This document shows, one piece after another, positions 1-8,309 of a stretch of DNA of 64,000 nt; positions within the stretch are counted from its first letter, which is position 1; the number at the start of each line of letters is the position of its first letter. This stretch comes from Methylomonas rhizoryzae (GTDB taxonomy: Bacteria > Pseudomonadota > Gammaproteobacteria > Methylococcales > Methylomonadaceae), in contig NZ_CP043929.1 in assembly GCF_008632455.1 (NCBI RefSeq), forward strand, positions 2,046,001-2,110,000, written 5' to 3'. The translations under genes were made by a program, and so were the position numbers. Below the pieces are notes generated by a model. The model ran no database searches and was not told the origin of the DNA. It saw only the letters and a program-made list of their open reading frames with translations.

Positions 1-228
1 ATGCCGGACGGCTTACGCGAAGTGTTTCATTGGCAGCGTTTGCCGCACCATTATCACGGATCCGGTTGTACCTTGGCGGCGGCGATTGCCGCTTTGTTGG
101 CGCAGGGCCTGGATGTCTTCAATGCGGTGCTGGAAGCCCAAGACTTTGTCTGGCAGTCTCTGGAAAATGCCTATCGTACCGGACACGGGCAACATAATCC
201 CGATCGTTTGTTTTGGATAGAGCCATGA
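1..228 (+). CDS. thiD: Hydroxymethylpyrimidine/phosphomethylpyrimidine kinase, C-terminal part
   Basis: The gene enters from the left edge, so only its last 75 codons are visible; the ATG at position 1 is probably internal. ThiD phosphorylates the pyrimidine precursor of thiamine in the cytoplasm. The visible part has the glycine-rich GSGCTLAAAIAALLAQG stretch of the ribokinase-like fold, which lies near the C-terminus and forms the anion hole around the phosphate. The usual C-terminal helix region follows. The stop overlaps the thiE start (ATGA), which supports a thiD-thiE operon and translational coupling. The family call is firm although most of the protein lies outside the window. Confidence 0.88.
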   Translation: MPDGLREVFHWQRLPHHYHGSGCTLAAAIAALLAQGLDVFNAVLEAQDFVWQSLENAYRTGHGQHNPDRLFWIEP

Positions 229-845
229 AATTTCCGGCTCGCGGCTTATACGCAATTACCCAGAGCGAAGGCAAATCCCCAAGCAAAATCCTGGCCGAGG
301 TGGAGGCGGCATTGAAAGGCGGTGCCGCCGTGGTGCAGTACCGGGACAAACATCGGCAAGATGCCGCGGCCTATCGATTAGCGACCGATCTGACCGCTTT
401 GTGCCACGCGTTTCAAGTGCCACTGGTGATTAACGACAGTGTCGATTTGGCGTTGGCGGCCGGTGCCGACGGCGTGCATTTGGGTAAGGAGGACGGCGAA
501 CTCCATGAAGCGCGCCGCCGCTTGCCGCCGGGGGCAATTATCGGCGTGTCGTGCTATAACGATTTGCAAAAAGCCGAACAGGCCGCGCGGGCCGGGGCGG
601 ACTACGTGGCATTCGGACGTTTTTTTCCGTCCGGTAGCAAACCTCTGGCAACCAAGGCCGAGGTAGAGACGTTGCGGCTGGCCAAACAGCGTTTGTCGCT
701 GCCTATCGTGGCGATAGGCGGGATATTGCCGGACAACGCCGGCCAGCTGTTGCAGGCCGGCGCCGACGTGTTGGCAGTGATAGGCGGATTGTTCGATTAC
801 GCACCGGAGCAGGCGGCGCGAGATTATTGTGCGTTATTTACCTAG
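225..845 (+). CDS. thiE: Thiamine-phosphate synthase
   Basis: ThiE joins the pyrimidine diphosphate made by ThiD to the thiazole phosphate, giving thiamine phosphate. The 206-residue length fits the family. The N-terminus GLYAITQSEG, the VQYRDK strand, the LVINDSVDLALAAGADGVHLGKED segment that binds pyrophosphate and magnesium, and the late VAIGGI and DVLAVIGGLF strands follow the order of the TIM-barrel enzyme. I chose the ATG at 225 over the in-frame TTG at 213 because it gives a 4-bp overlap with thiD and a normal N-terminus. The gene is followed by about 75 bp with no feature before a gene on the other strand. Confidence 0.95.
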   Translation: MKFPARGLYAITQSEGKSPSKILAEVEAALKGGAAVVQYRDKHRQDAAAYRLATDLTALCHAFQVPLVINDSVDLALAAGADGVHLGKEDGELHEARRRLPPGAIIGVSCYNDLQKAEQAARAGADYVAFGRFFPSGSKPLATKAEVETLRLAKQRLSLPIVAIGGILPDNAGQLLQAGADVLAVIGGLFDYAPEQAARDYCALFT

Positions 846-919
846 TGCTTGGTTGAAGATCATTGTTTTGCGTGCCTTTTCTATGACCCATGTCTATGCA
901 TGGTGTAGCAAGCCTATTT

Positions 920-1957
920 TCAAACGACACGATGCCTTTGTTGCAAAAGCAAGCTTAAAATACCTGTAACGAACAGCCACACAGACGCGGGTAAAGGGAC
1001 TGCGGGGACACGGGGATTGTCGGTCGGAGTCAGGCCAATCACTTCCAGTTGTACGCCACCTGTCTGCGACAAGGGGTCTTTAAAGTAAGCGGCACTTTGA
1101 CCGAATTCACCGTACATTCCCATGGCCAGAGCCATTGAATACATTTCGACGGTAAATTCCTCGCCGACGTCAATACTCGATAAATCCAGTGTGCCCGTGT
1201 AAGGATCAAATTTGACCTTATGAAAATGGGAGCCATTTGTTGAATCTGTTTCTTCGGCATAGGTCATCGGCCCGGATTTTTCCAACGAGGTGAAGCTCGG
1301 GTAATAAAGGCCGCCATATTGGTCGTGGATGCCTGCATGTTGATGAAATTCGGCAAATGGCTTCTCACCTAATGTAAATTCGTCTGAATTGTCCCAAGCT
1401 CTAATGTCGGTTGTGAAATCGGCAATTCCAGTACCAAAGTCAAACTCGGTTTTCAATTCCGCCGCAGTGATCGTGAATTTTAATTGCGCATCGGCACTGT
1501 CCTTCCTGAAGCTTTGGATAAAAGTGGTGTCGCTCGCCACCCCCCATATCTCAGGATCTCTGAAGTTCTTATTATATTCTGCATAGGACAAATATAAGCC
1601 GGTGTTTTCTACGGTAGCTTGCGATACGCTTTTGGGGGCGTAGTTTCCGTATTCGACCAATTCTCCTGCTATGTTATCTCCATCAAGGTTTTCATCAATG
1701 ACTTGTCCGGTAGTCTTGGGATCGTTAGGGTTAACTTGACTGGTAAAGTAATGCCGGAACTCTGATGGAATATTCGCCAGGAAAAAGGTTTGCGGTTGAA
1801 AACTCACTAAGCCATAGTTGTTAGTTATCATGGTTGGCTTTCCCAGAGGCGTAACGCCGGGTGTCGTTAAAGCCGAGGCGTCGGGAATGTTTCCGCCCAG
1901 CATTACTGCCATCGGAATTGCAATTTGTAAGTATTTCGCGTTTTTCTTTAAGGTCAT
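920..1957 (-). CDS. Secreted protein with VPLPA-type C-terminal sorting tail (PEP-CTERM-like)
   Basis: The 345-residue protein starts at an ATG preceded by GGAA about 8 bases upstream; a longer reading from 2032 has no support. Residues 1-30 form a signal peptide ending near ASA. The C-terminus is VPLPASVWLFVTGILSLLL followed by QQRHRVV: a short motif, a membrane helix and a basic tail, as in exosortase/PEP-CTERM substrates. The mature part has no domain I recognise; it contains a His-rich segment (EFHQHAGIHDQ) and many aromatic and acidic residues. Processing by an exosortase is inferred from the family, and no exosortase gene is in the window. Base composition is visibly more A/T-rich than in the flanking genes, as in the gene just upstream. 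Confidence 0.75.
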   Translation of the reverse strand: MTLKKNAKYLQIAIPMAVMLGGNIPDASALTTPGVTPLGKPTMITNNYGLVSFQPQTFFLANIPSEFRHYFTSQVNPNDPKTTGQVIDENLDGDNIAGELVEYGNYAPKSVSQATVENTGLYLSYAEYNKNFRDPEIWGVASDTTFIQSFRKDSADAQLKFTITAAELKTEFDFGTGIADFTTDIRAWDNSDEFTLGEKPFAEFHQHAGIHDQYGGLYYPSFTSLEKSGPMTYAEETDSTNGSHFHKVKFDPYTGTLDLSSIDVGEEFTVEMYSMALAMGMYGEFGQSAAYFKDPLSQTGGVQLEVIGLTPTDNPRVPAVPLPASVWLFVTGILSLLLQQRHRVV

Positions 1958-2007
1958 AGTTGTTTCCAAAATTAAAAAGATGCAGTGCTTTAAGAAAACA
2001 GTTGAAG

Positions 2008-2636
2008 CTATTGATTGCGCGGTCCATTGCAATCACATTTTTTGTCCGTCAGACAATCTTCGTAGGCTTTTTGTAAATCGCCGATATTGAAAATCGCCCC
2101 GCCCTTGCTGGGATTCACGAAGTTATCCTTGGGATTGGATGATTCTCCGTTGACGTAGGGAATTTGATGTCGCTGCACTTATTACCGTCGCGAAGTAAAT
2201 CGACTTTTACTCGGTGGTTTTGCTTGCAACCGGTGCCTTCGTCATCTATCCATTGACTATCCAGTTCAACCGTCCAGGTTTCGTAAGCGCCGCTGTTGTC
2301 CAAAACGCGATGCGGATTACTGGGGCTGCGTGACCCATAGACGTATATCGGGCCGGCGGCGGTCGATAGTTTGTCAATTTTAATGTTGTGATTCGGGCTG
2401 GTATTTTTGGCCTTGATCTGGGCCGTGCATTGCTTGGCATTGAACTCGGCCCGGACCGGCATAGCGGATGCCAGACACAGTACGCTCAGCAAGCCGAAGG
2501 ACAATGCCCCTCGTTTAAGCGGCGATAATCCAGCTGGTTTGATCTGGAACGGTAAGTAGGGAATGCCAACATTATCCAGTGGGGAATTGGCAATTCGAAT
2601 GTTGGAATGTGTTGCCGTTAAAATACGAAAACTCAT
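2008..2636 (-). pseudogene. Secreted hypothetical protein interrupted by an apparent 1-base deletion
   Basis: Translation from the ATG at 2636 (AGGAG six to seven bases upstream) gives a signal peptide ending near VRAEF, then a short secreted protein with several Cys residues that stops at 2115. The last 15 or so residues, after CSDIKFP, look out of frame. In the neighbouring frame the sequence continues as PYVNGESSNPKDNFVNPSKG, then GGAIFNIGDLQKAYEDC, and ends in a Cys-rich tail with a stop at 2008. Adding one A to the AAA run at 2163-2165 would restore one continuous protein of about 209 residues. Either the gene is broken or the base is an assembly error. No family was recognised. The VPLPA-tailed gene starts 50 bp downstream on the same strand, so the two may be cotranscribed. 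Confidence 0.6.
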
Positions 2637-2872
2637 GATTGTGCTCCTGCATAATTTCACTTTATGTTTTATCGATTGGTTAATTTGGCTGGCACCATTT
2701 TTTAAGATAGTTTTGCCCGTTAGAAAAAAACACCGTAATTTGTTACCGTTTTCATTCTATCTACCGGTGAAATCGCTGCTTATAATTGTTTTTAATGGAA
2801 ATTTAATATGTAAAAGACTGGACGGTGATCCTATTCGGGATAGATTGCGGTTTTTTTGCTAGGAGTTAAACC

Positions 2873-3988
2873 GTGCGGACATATAAGCATTTGAAACGCC
2901 GACAGGAAAATCATCTGCGTTTGCTCTGTAGTCTAGGTTTGGATTGGAGGGTACTTATGCCGGATTTATTTCAGGCCTTGCGGACCTTAGTGCCATTCCC
3001 ACAAGCCAGCTTCGTTTGCTATAACGACCGACTGCAAGGCTTGGACGGATTTTCCGATTGGTCTTTTCCCAACGCGGAGGACGTCCAAGCGTTACTGGTT
3101 TCCGAGTATTATCAAAAAGACCGTATGCAGGAACTGTTTTTGTCCGGTAGGGAAATCGCTAAGCTGCCGCTGATCAGTCGTTCGGAGCAATGGTTGCGGG
3201 TGGGTTGGCATGAGTACCTAGCGCACGAATTTTACCGCTGTATCACCCAGCCTTCACAGATGCATCACCATTTGCATTTAAGGCTGATGAACAAGGACGG
3301 CATCATAGGCATTTTGACCATCAACAGACCCAGCAGCGAAGCTGGTTTTAGCAAGTCCGAAGAAGATACCCTATGGCGACTGATCCCATTTTTGACTCGT
3401 GCGATGGAGCAACCTGTTAGCGAATGGCGGAACAATTGGGTAGATGTCGAGCAGGGGTTGATTGTTTTCGAATCCGCTAAAGTCTTGTATGCGGACGGTT
3501 TGGCGCCCAAACTCCTGGATTATGCCTTGGAGCGTCGCCAGCAAACCGGCCGTGGTTGGTATATCCCTCCCCTTAACCCGCTCTTGCAGCAGATTCTGAA
3601 AACCTTGGCAGAAAAACTGCCTGCCCGGATTGACGATGATGCGGATGCCGAACCGGCTATCGTTCGTCGGTGTAATCGTTGGGGACGTTTCGAGTTCAGA
3701 GCGCGATGGTTGGAAGCTGCGGCAGTCGGCAAAAGCGGTATTTATGCCGCTACTATACATCGCTTGGCACCGTTGCCGCTTTGCTTTTCAATCGGCTTGA
3801 AAAATCAGCCGCTATCCTTACGCGAGTCTCAAGTAGCCTTGGCTCTGGCACTGGGCGATTCCCATGCCAAGATTGCCGACAAATTGAATATCAGCGAACG
3901 TACAGTGATTGGCCATTCGCAACATATTTATAACAAGTTGAAGGTAGCCAACCGAGTGGAATTGGTGGCGGCATTGATTAGCGGCTAG
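2873..3988 (+). CDS. LuxR-family transcriptional regulator
   Basis: This 371-residue protein has a C-terminal LuxR/GerE helix-turn-helix at about residues 310-370, with the landmarks LRESQVALALALGDSHAKIA, ISERTVIGHSQHIYNKL and ANRVELV. The N-terminal 200 residues resemble a GAF-like sensor fold but lack an obvious autoinducer-binding motif, and there is no receiver domain. The start is a GTG preceded by AGGAG at 2861-2865. The gene is divergent from the secreted-protein pair across a 236-bp A/T-rich intergenic region, so it may control them. That link is inferred from position only. No LuxI synthase is in the window. Confidence 0.8.
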   Translation: MRTYKHLKRRQENHLRLLCSLGLDWRVLMPDLFQALRTLVPFPQASFVCYNDRLQGLDGFSDWSFPNAEDVQALLVSEYYQKDRMQELFLSGREIAKLPLISRSEQWLRVGWHEYLAHEFYRCITQPSQMHHHLHLRLMNKDGIIGILTINRPSSEAGFSKSEEDTLWRLIPFLTRAMEQPVSEWRNNWVDVEQGLIVFESAKVLYADGLAPKLLDYALERRQQTGRGWYIPPLNPLLQQILKTLAEKLPARIDDDADAEPAIVRRCNRWGRFEFRARWLEAAAVGKSGIYAATIHRLAPLPLCFSIGLKNQPLSLRESQVALALALGDSHAKIADKLNISERTVIGHSQHIYNKLKVANRVELVAALISG

Positions 3989-4022
3989 TTACGCCGAGGA
4001 TGTAAACAATATGGCGGCGGGG

Positions 4023-5582
4023 TTAGTTTTTAACCTTGGCGACCCACACCGAGTCCAAATTCAAGGTCTTTTTGATTTTCGCCGCGTAGGCCGCCGCATC
4101 GTATTGGCTGTTAAAGCCGTCTACGCTGAGCCTATACCAAACTTCACCCTTGTTTTCGGTCTTGCTGACCTTGGCCGGCACGCCTTTGCCGGCGTATTCC
4201 TCCGCCTTCCGTTTGGCATACCAGTCTTGTTTGAAAGCGATGAGATTCACCGCCCAATTTTCCGGCTCCGGAGCCGGTTTTTTCGGCGCCGGTTTAGCCG
4301 CCGCCGTTACCGGTTTGCCTTTTTCCAGCGCGGCAATCTTGTGTTGCAACGATTCGATGGCGGCGCCCATTTGCATGTCTTGATCGTTTAATTTGGCAAA
4401 TTGATCGCCCAGTTCGCCGACCGGTTTATCCGCCCCGCTGCCGGCGGGTAACAATTTGCTAAGTTCGGCGATTTGCTGGGAATTGACGCTATTGGTTCTA
4501 GCCAATTCGTCCAGTTGGTTGCGCAACATTTCTTTCTCGGCGGCGTCGGCGGCCGGTGCGGCGACTACCTGAGCCTGTAGCGCCTGGTAGGCTTCGACTA
4601 CTTGTCCGACTTGCGCTTTAGCCACGTAGCCCTGATAACCCAGACTGCCGCCTACTATCAAGGCCAATACGGCCAAGCCGTTGGCGACATAGGCGGAAAC
4701 CGGTTTTTTTTCCAGTAATTGATCGATGTTGCGCTTGGCTTTACGTTGTTCGCTTTGTAGTTTTTCCAAGTCTTCCAGGCACGAGTGCAACTCTTCTTTG
4801 TCGCTTTTTAGATGTAGGTCCTGGGTGATATGTAGCTGTTTTTGCTTGAGTTCTTGTAGTTGTTTTTCCAGGCCGGCGATGATTCCGGCGTAATCTACCG
4901 ACGGCGCAATTGGCGGATTAGGCGGGGTATTTTCGGCGCGAGGGAGGTTAGACGCCGCCGGAATTTGCGGGACTTGCGGCTGGTCTGGTTCAAACGATGC
5001 GGGTTCCTCCGCCGAGTCGTCGAATTCGGCAACGATGTCTTCTGTCTCGGCCGACTCGGGCTCAGCGGCTGCAACAATCTCCTCGGCCGTTAGCGCTAAC
5101 TCGGCTGCGTCTCGGGATGAGGCTGCCGCGCTTGGCCGGTCGTCTGCGGTAATGTCGAAGTCGGCCATTAGAAAATCGGCATTGTCTTCGGCCGTAACCT
5201 CAGTATTGTCGGAAAATTCGTCGATCTCGACCATTTGCTCCAAGACGTCGTCGGCTTCCCGGGCTCGAAAGGCTGCTGAGCTTGGTTGCGGCGGTGTTTC
5301 GTCAAGCATGTCGTCCAAGTCTTCGCCGAATTCGTCGTATTCCGGATCATCGATAATCCGGCTGCCGGCCGGGACATCGGCTTGTGCCGGGATGTCCTCT
5401 TCGAAGGCGGGTTCATCGGCGGCACTAAAGGCGTTTTCGTCCAACAAGCGATCGATGGCATCGCTATCGTCCGCCAAAGACGCCTTGGGCAGATCGGCGT
5501 CATCCAGGTTGAACATGGAGTCTAAGTCGTCGGCGAAGTCGTCGGCCGATTTGGAACCTGATTTGTCTAGCTTTTCGGCCAT
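4023..5582 (-). CDS. Membrane-anchored SPOR-domain protein with a very acidic cytoplasmic half
   Basis: The 519-residue protein has three parts. Residues 1-220 are extremely rich in Asp, Glu and Ala and probably disordered. Then comes a coiled coil of about 55 residues beginning YAGIIAGLEKQLQELKQKQ, followed by one membrane helix (VANGLAVLALIVGGSLGY). After a linker and second coiled coil, a C-terminal SPOR domain starts at NWAVNLIAFKQDWYAKRKAEE and ends SVWVAKVKN. SPOR domains bind denuded peptidoglycan at division sites, so the predicted topology is cytoplasmic N-terminus and periplasmic C-terminus. GAGG lies six bases before the ATG. Its exact partners are unknown; a cell-division or envelope role is inferred from the domain. 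Confidence 0.8.
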   Translation of the reverse strand: MAEKLDKSGSKSADDFADDLDSMFNLDDADLPKASLADDSDAIDRLLDENAFSAADEPAFEEDIPAQADVPAGSRIIDDPEYDEFGEDLDDMLDETPPQPSSAAFRAREADDVLEQMVEIDEFSDNTEVTAEDNADFLMADFDITADDRPSAAASSRDAAELALTAEEIVAAAEPESAETEDIVAEFDDSAEEPASFEPDQPQVPQIPAASNLPRAENTPPNPPIAPSVDYAGIIAGLEKQLQELKQKQLHITQDLHLKSDKEELHSCLEDLEKLQSEQRKAKRNIDQLLEKKPVSAYVANGLAVLALIVGGSLGYQGYVAKAQVGQVVEAYQALQAQVVAAPAADAAEKEMLRNQLDELARTNSVNSQQIAELSKLLPAGSGADKPVGELGDQFAKLNDQDMQMGAAIESLQHKIAALEKGKPVTAAAKPAPKKPAPEPENWAVNLIAFKQDWYAKRKAEEYAGKGVPAKVSKTENKGEVWYRLSVDGFNSQYDAAAYAAKIKKTLNLDSVWVAKVKN

Positions 5583-5627
5583 GGTGAACCTCGTACCTTA
5601 ACTTCGCCGGGAGATGGCGGCGACGGA

Positions 5628-6359
5628 TTACTTGATAGCGGTTATCAGCGCGTTGACGTCGTGGCGCAATTTCAATTCCGGGTTTCGAAAGCCGGCTTGT
5701 TTCAGCTGAGCCAATGCAACCCCCTCCCGCATAATGTGGTTTTCCGATTCGTCGTTGAATAAATGGATGATCCAGTGTTCCAACAAATCCAAGCGGTTGA
5801 TTTCCGTTAATACTTTGAAATAACCCGCGACCTCGTTTTGGGTGTTGCGCGTATGCGCCGCAGCATCGTCCAGCGCGTACCGATCGCCGTTGACGAATAA
5901 TCCGCCCGGCTTCAGCACCCGGTATATTTCCGGAATAACGGCCGCACGATAATCGGCCGCAAAATTGTGCAGGGTATAGGCCGAAGCAATCGCGTCCGCG
6001 CCGGCATTCGGCAACGCGCGTAATGCGGTTAGCGCGTCGTTCATGCAGAACTCCAGGCGGCCGCTTTGCTCCCAGGCATGTAAACTTTGCTTGGCTTGAT
6101 CTTGCATGGTGGCTGCGCTGTCTATGCTGTATACCCGGGTGTTATTGCAGGCGGTTAATAGCGACAAGGTGGTTATGCCGGTACCGCCGCCCAACTCGAC
6201 GATAAGCTGCGGTTGTTGCCGAGTTTCGCAATATTTCCCGATTTCCAAGCCCACTAAACGGCTCATTTCAGCCGCGTAAGGACAAATCAACTTCAGCATT
6301 TGATATTCCTGGCCGATGATGCCGGTGAACATCGAATCGTAATGGTTATCGGCTGTCAT
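5628..6359 (-). CDS. Class I SAM-dependent methyltransferase
   Basis: The start at 6359 gives 243 residues and a 4-bp ATGA overlap with the DUF1244 gene upstream; the longer reading frame beyond that only duplicates that gene in another frame. The SAM-binding motif is LIVELGGGTGITTLSLL, followed by VYSIDSAATMQDQ (acidic residue after strand 2), DAIASAYTLHNF (strand 4) and EIYRVLKPGGLFVNGDRYAL (strand 5). This is the Methyltransf_11/25 type of Rossmann fold. The substrate cannot be read from the sequence. Tight coupling to the DUF1244 gene suggests they are made together. Confidence 0.82.
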   Translation of the reverse strand: MTADNHYDSMFTGIIGQEYQMLKLICPYAAEMSRLVGLEIGKYCETRQQPQLIVELGGGTGITTLSLLTACNNTRVYSIDSAATMQDQAKQSLHAWEQSGRLEFCMNDALTALRALPNAGADAIASAYTLHNFAADYRAAVIPEIYRVLKPGGLFVNGDRYALDDAAAHTRNTQNEVAGYFKVLTEINRLDLLEHWIIHLFNDESENHIMREGVALAQLKQAGFRNPELKLRHDVNALITAIK

Positions 6360-6658
6360 GATTGAGATTTTAGTTTTTGTTTGGCGTCGTAGGCGGCTTG
6401 TTGTTCCGGGGTCGCTTCGGTTTGGAAACGGGACTTCCATTCGCTGTAGGGCATGCCGTAGACGACTTCGCGGGCCGTTTCGTAATCGATGTCCAGACCG
6501 CGTTCCCGGGCGGCCGCGGCGTACCACTTCGCCAAGCAATTGCGGCAAAAATCCGCCAAAATCATTAAGTCGATGTTTTGGACCTCAGGGTGCTGTTGCA
6601 GGTGTTTGATCAGGCTGCGGAAGGTAGCGGCTTCCAGTTCGACGGCTGGTTCTTGCAT
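6356..6658 (-). CDS. DUF1244 family protein
   Basis: The 100-residue protein carries the family's signature ADFCRNCLAKWY, with two Cys spaced CxxC, and the conserved VVYGMPYSEWK segment. It is a compact helical protein found widely in proteobacteria; its biochemical role is not known to me, and the CxxC suggests metal binding or a redox role only by inference. It overlaps the downstream methyltransferase by 4 bp. Upstream lies a 119-bp region shared with the divergent gene at 6778. Length and motif both match the family. Confidence 0.85.
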   Translation of the reverse strand: MQEPAVELEAATFRSLIKHLQQHPEVQNIDLMILADFCRNCLAKWYAAAARERGLDIDYETAREVVYGMPYSEWKSRFQTEATPEQQAAYDAKQKLKSQS

Positions 6659-6777
6659 GTTATGGCTCCCATCGTAAAAGCGGGCATTCTAGCAGCAAAG
6701 TATTTCCGCTCATGTACATTTAGCGATATTCTCACTACAATTGGCCTCCCGATCGACAGCTCTGCCGACAGCGAATT

Positions 6778-7101
6778 GTGAACCCCATCATCCACAGCTC
6801 ATCGTTGACTCCGTACGCTGCCGGGTATTTGAAGGCGGAACAAACGGGTGCGGGGGAAAATCAGAACGGCGCCGTTAGCGATCCTAACGCAGTCGCGCAG
6901 CCGGGCAGTCAGCTGGTACCCGCTTCTACGCCGGATCAAATCAAAAATGCCTTGGAAAAGGCCGGTTTAAGCCAGGAAGACGGTTATTCTCAATCCAATC
7001 CGAAAGCGCGCAAAGCCGTATCGGCTTACAACCAAATCCGCGATCAAGCGGCATTGACGCAGCTCGAACAGACGATAACCCGTGTCGATTATTACGCGTG
7101 A
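6778..7101 (+). CDS. Small hypothetical protein
   Basis: This is a 107-residue reading frame with a GTG start and no clear ribosome-binding site. The composition is plausible for a real protein: a polar, Gly/Asn/Gln-rich N-terminal half, then a helical C-terminal half beginning STPDQIKNALEKAGLSQ and ending LEQTITRVDYYA. There is no signal peptide, membrane helix or known domain. It sits between a divergent DUF1244 gene and yciB, with 84 bp before yciB. I do not recognise the family. Confidence 0.55.
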   Translation: MNPIIHSSSLTPYAAGYLKAEQTGAGENQNGAVSDPNAVAQPGSQLVPASTPDQIKNALEKAGLSQEDGYSQSNPKARKAVSAYNQIRDQAALTQLEQTITRVDYYA

Positions 7102-7185
7102 ACAGCTAAATCATGCCTTGCTACCGCGTTTTACAGCTTCTCAGCTAATTTACTAGATAATTAATCCATCTTTCATACAGTACTA

Positions 7186-7731
7186 ATGAAGCCTATTTTA
7201 GAATTCTTCCCGATTATTCTGTTTTTTATAACTTATAAGTGGTACGACATTTATATCGCTACAGGCGTTGTCATTGCCGCGACCGTCGTGCAAGTGGCGA
7301 TTTACTGGCTGTTATATCGTAAAGTGGAAACCATGCAGTGGATTACGCTGGGGTTGATTTTGGTGATGGGCGGAGCAACCCTGTATTTGCAGGACGAGCA
7401 ATTTATCAAATGGAAGCTGACCATCATCGAATGGTTGTTTGGTGCAGCATTTTTAACCAGTCAATTCATCGGCAACAAAACCTTTATCGAACGCATGATG
7501 GGAGCGAGTTTGACGTTGCCTGCGGTTATCTGGAAACGCTTGAACGTAAGTTGGGCATTGTTTTTTATCGGGGTCGGTTGCTTGAATCTATACGTGATGA
7601 ACCATTACGATACCGACGCTTGGGTTAACTTCAAAACATTCGGGGTTCCCGGTTTGATGTTGGTTTTCATCGTCGTGCAGATGATTTTCTTGTATAAGTA
7701 TGCGCCTGAAGAAACAGAGGTGAAAAAATAA
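7186..7731 (+). CDS. yciB: Inner-membrane septation protein YciB/IspZ
   Basis: The 181-residue protein is almost entirely hydrophobic helices. It matches YciB from the first residues (KPILEFFPIILFFITYKW) through FGAAFLTSQFIGNKTFIERMM and the TLPAVIWKRLNVSWALFF segment to the short charged C-terminus. YciB is an inner-membrane protein linked to envelope synthesis and septation in enterobacteria. Its stop overlaps the next ATG by one base, starting a compact row yciB-yciI-bolA-ppiC, an order also seen in other proteobacteria. The family call is firm; function is taken from the family. Confidence 0.93.
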   Translation: MKPILEFFPIILFFITYKWYDIYIATGVVIAATVVQVAIYWLLYRKVETMQWITLGLILVMGGATLYLQDEQFIKWKLTIIEWLFGAAFLTSQFIGNKTFIERMMGASLTLPAVIWKRLNVSWALFFIGVGCLNLYVMNHYDTDAWVNFKTFGVPGLMLVFIVVQMIFLYKYAPEETEVKK

Positions 7732-8033
7732 TGCTGTATGCGATCGTGGGTGAAGACGTACCGAATAGTTTGGAGCGTCGTTTGGCGGCTAGGCCGGATC
7801 ATTTGGCCCGTCTCACCGCTTTGCAAAGCCAGGGGCGCTTGGTTCTGGCCGGTCCGTTTCCCGCCATCGACGGCGAGGAACCGGGCGCGGCGGGATTTTC
7901 CGGTAGCCTTATCGTTGCCGAGTTTTCCAGCTTAAGCGAGGCTAGGCAATGGGCCGATCAAGATCCTTATCTGACTGCCGGCGTATACGCCGGTGTAACC
8001 GTTAAACCTTTCAAACAAGTATTGCCAAAATGA
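7731..8033 (+). CDS. YciI family protein
   Basis: The 100-residue protein has the YciI fold: N-terminal strand MLYAIVGEDV, the RPDHLARLTALQSQGRLVLA helix-strand, the GSLIVAEFSSLSEARQWAD segment, and a late DPYLTAGVYAGVTVKPF. The His-Asp pair in the early helix is the conserved putative active site of this ferredoxin-like family. The enzymatic role of YciI is unsettled. It overlaps yciB by one base and the BolA gene by 4 bases, so all three are likely translated together. Confidence 0.9.
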   Translation: MLYAIVGEDVPNSLERRLAARPDHLARLTALQSQGRLVLAGPFPAIDGEEPGAAGFSGSLIVAEFSSLSEARQWADQDPYLTAGVYAGVTVKPFKQVLPK

Positions 8034-8305
8034 CAGCAAATTCCATCAAACAGCTACTCGATCAAGCGCTTAAACCTGAATTAATTGAAATCATCGACGA
8101 TAGCGCCGCGCATGCCGGCCACGGCGGCAATCAGCGCGGCGGCGGACATTTCAATGTCACCGTCGTTTCCGACCAGTTCGAAGGTAAGTCGCTGGTACAA
8201 AGACATCAATTAGTTTATCGAATTCTCGGCGACATGATGAAAGAGGAGATTCATGCCCTGGGTATCAACGCGTTAACCCCCTCAGAAAATAACAAAGGAA
8301 ATTAA
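8030..8305 (+). CDS. BolA/IbaG family protein
   Basis: The 91-residue BolA-type protein contains HAGHGGNQRGGGHFNVTVVS, the loop and strand with the conserved His residues, and LVQRHQLVYRILGDMMKEEIHALGI with the C-terminal conserved His. BolA proteins pair with monothiol glutaredoxins to bind [2Fe-2S] clusters, and some act as transcription factors. No glutaredoxin gene is adjacent. The start overlaps the YciI gene by 4 bases (ATGA), and the parvulin gene begins 5 bases after its stop. Confidence 0.92.
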   Translation: MTANSIKQLLDQALKPELIEIIDDSAAHAGHGGNQRGGGHFNVTVVSDQFEGKSLVQRHQLVYRILGDMMKEEIHALGINALTPSENNKGN

Positions 8306-8309
8306 CTAC

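Noticed and set aside
890..910. CCATG/CATGG small hairpin after thiE
   Set aside because: Only five base pairs and no T run; too weak to call a terminator.
2155..2170. Programmed -1 frameshift in the secreted protein
   Set aside because: The bases around AAATTCC do not form a standard slippery heptamer, and no downstream stimulator is evident; a deletion or error is simpler.
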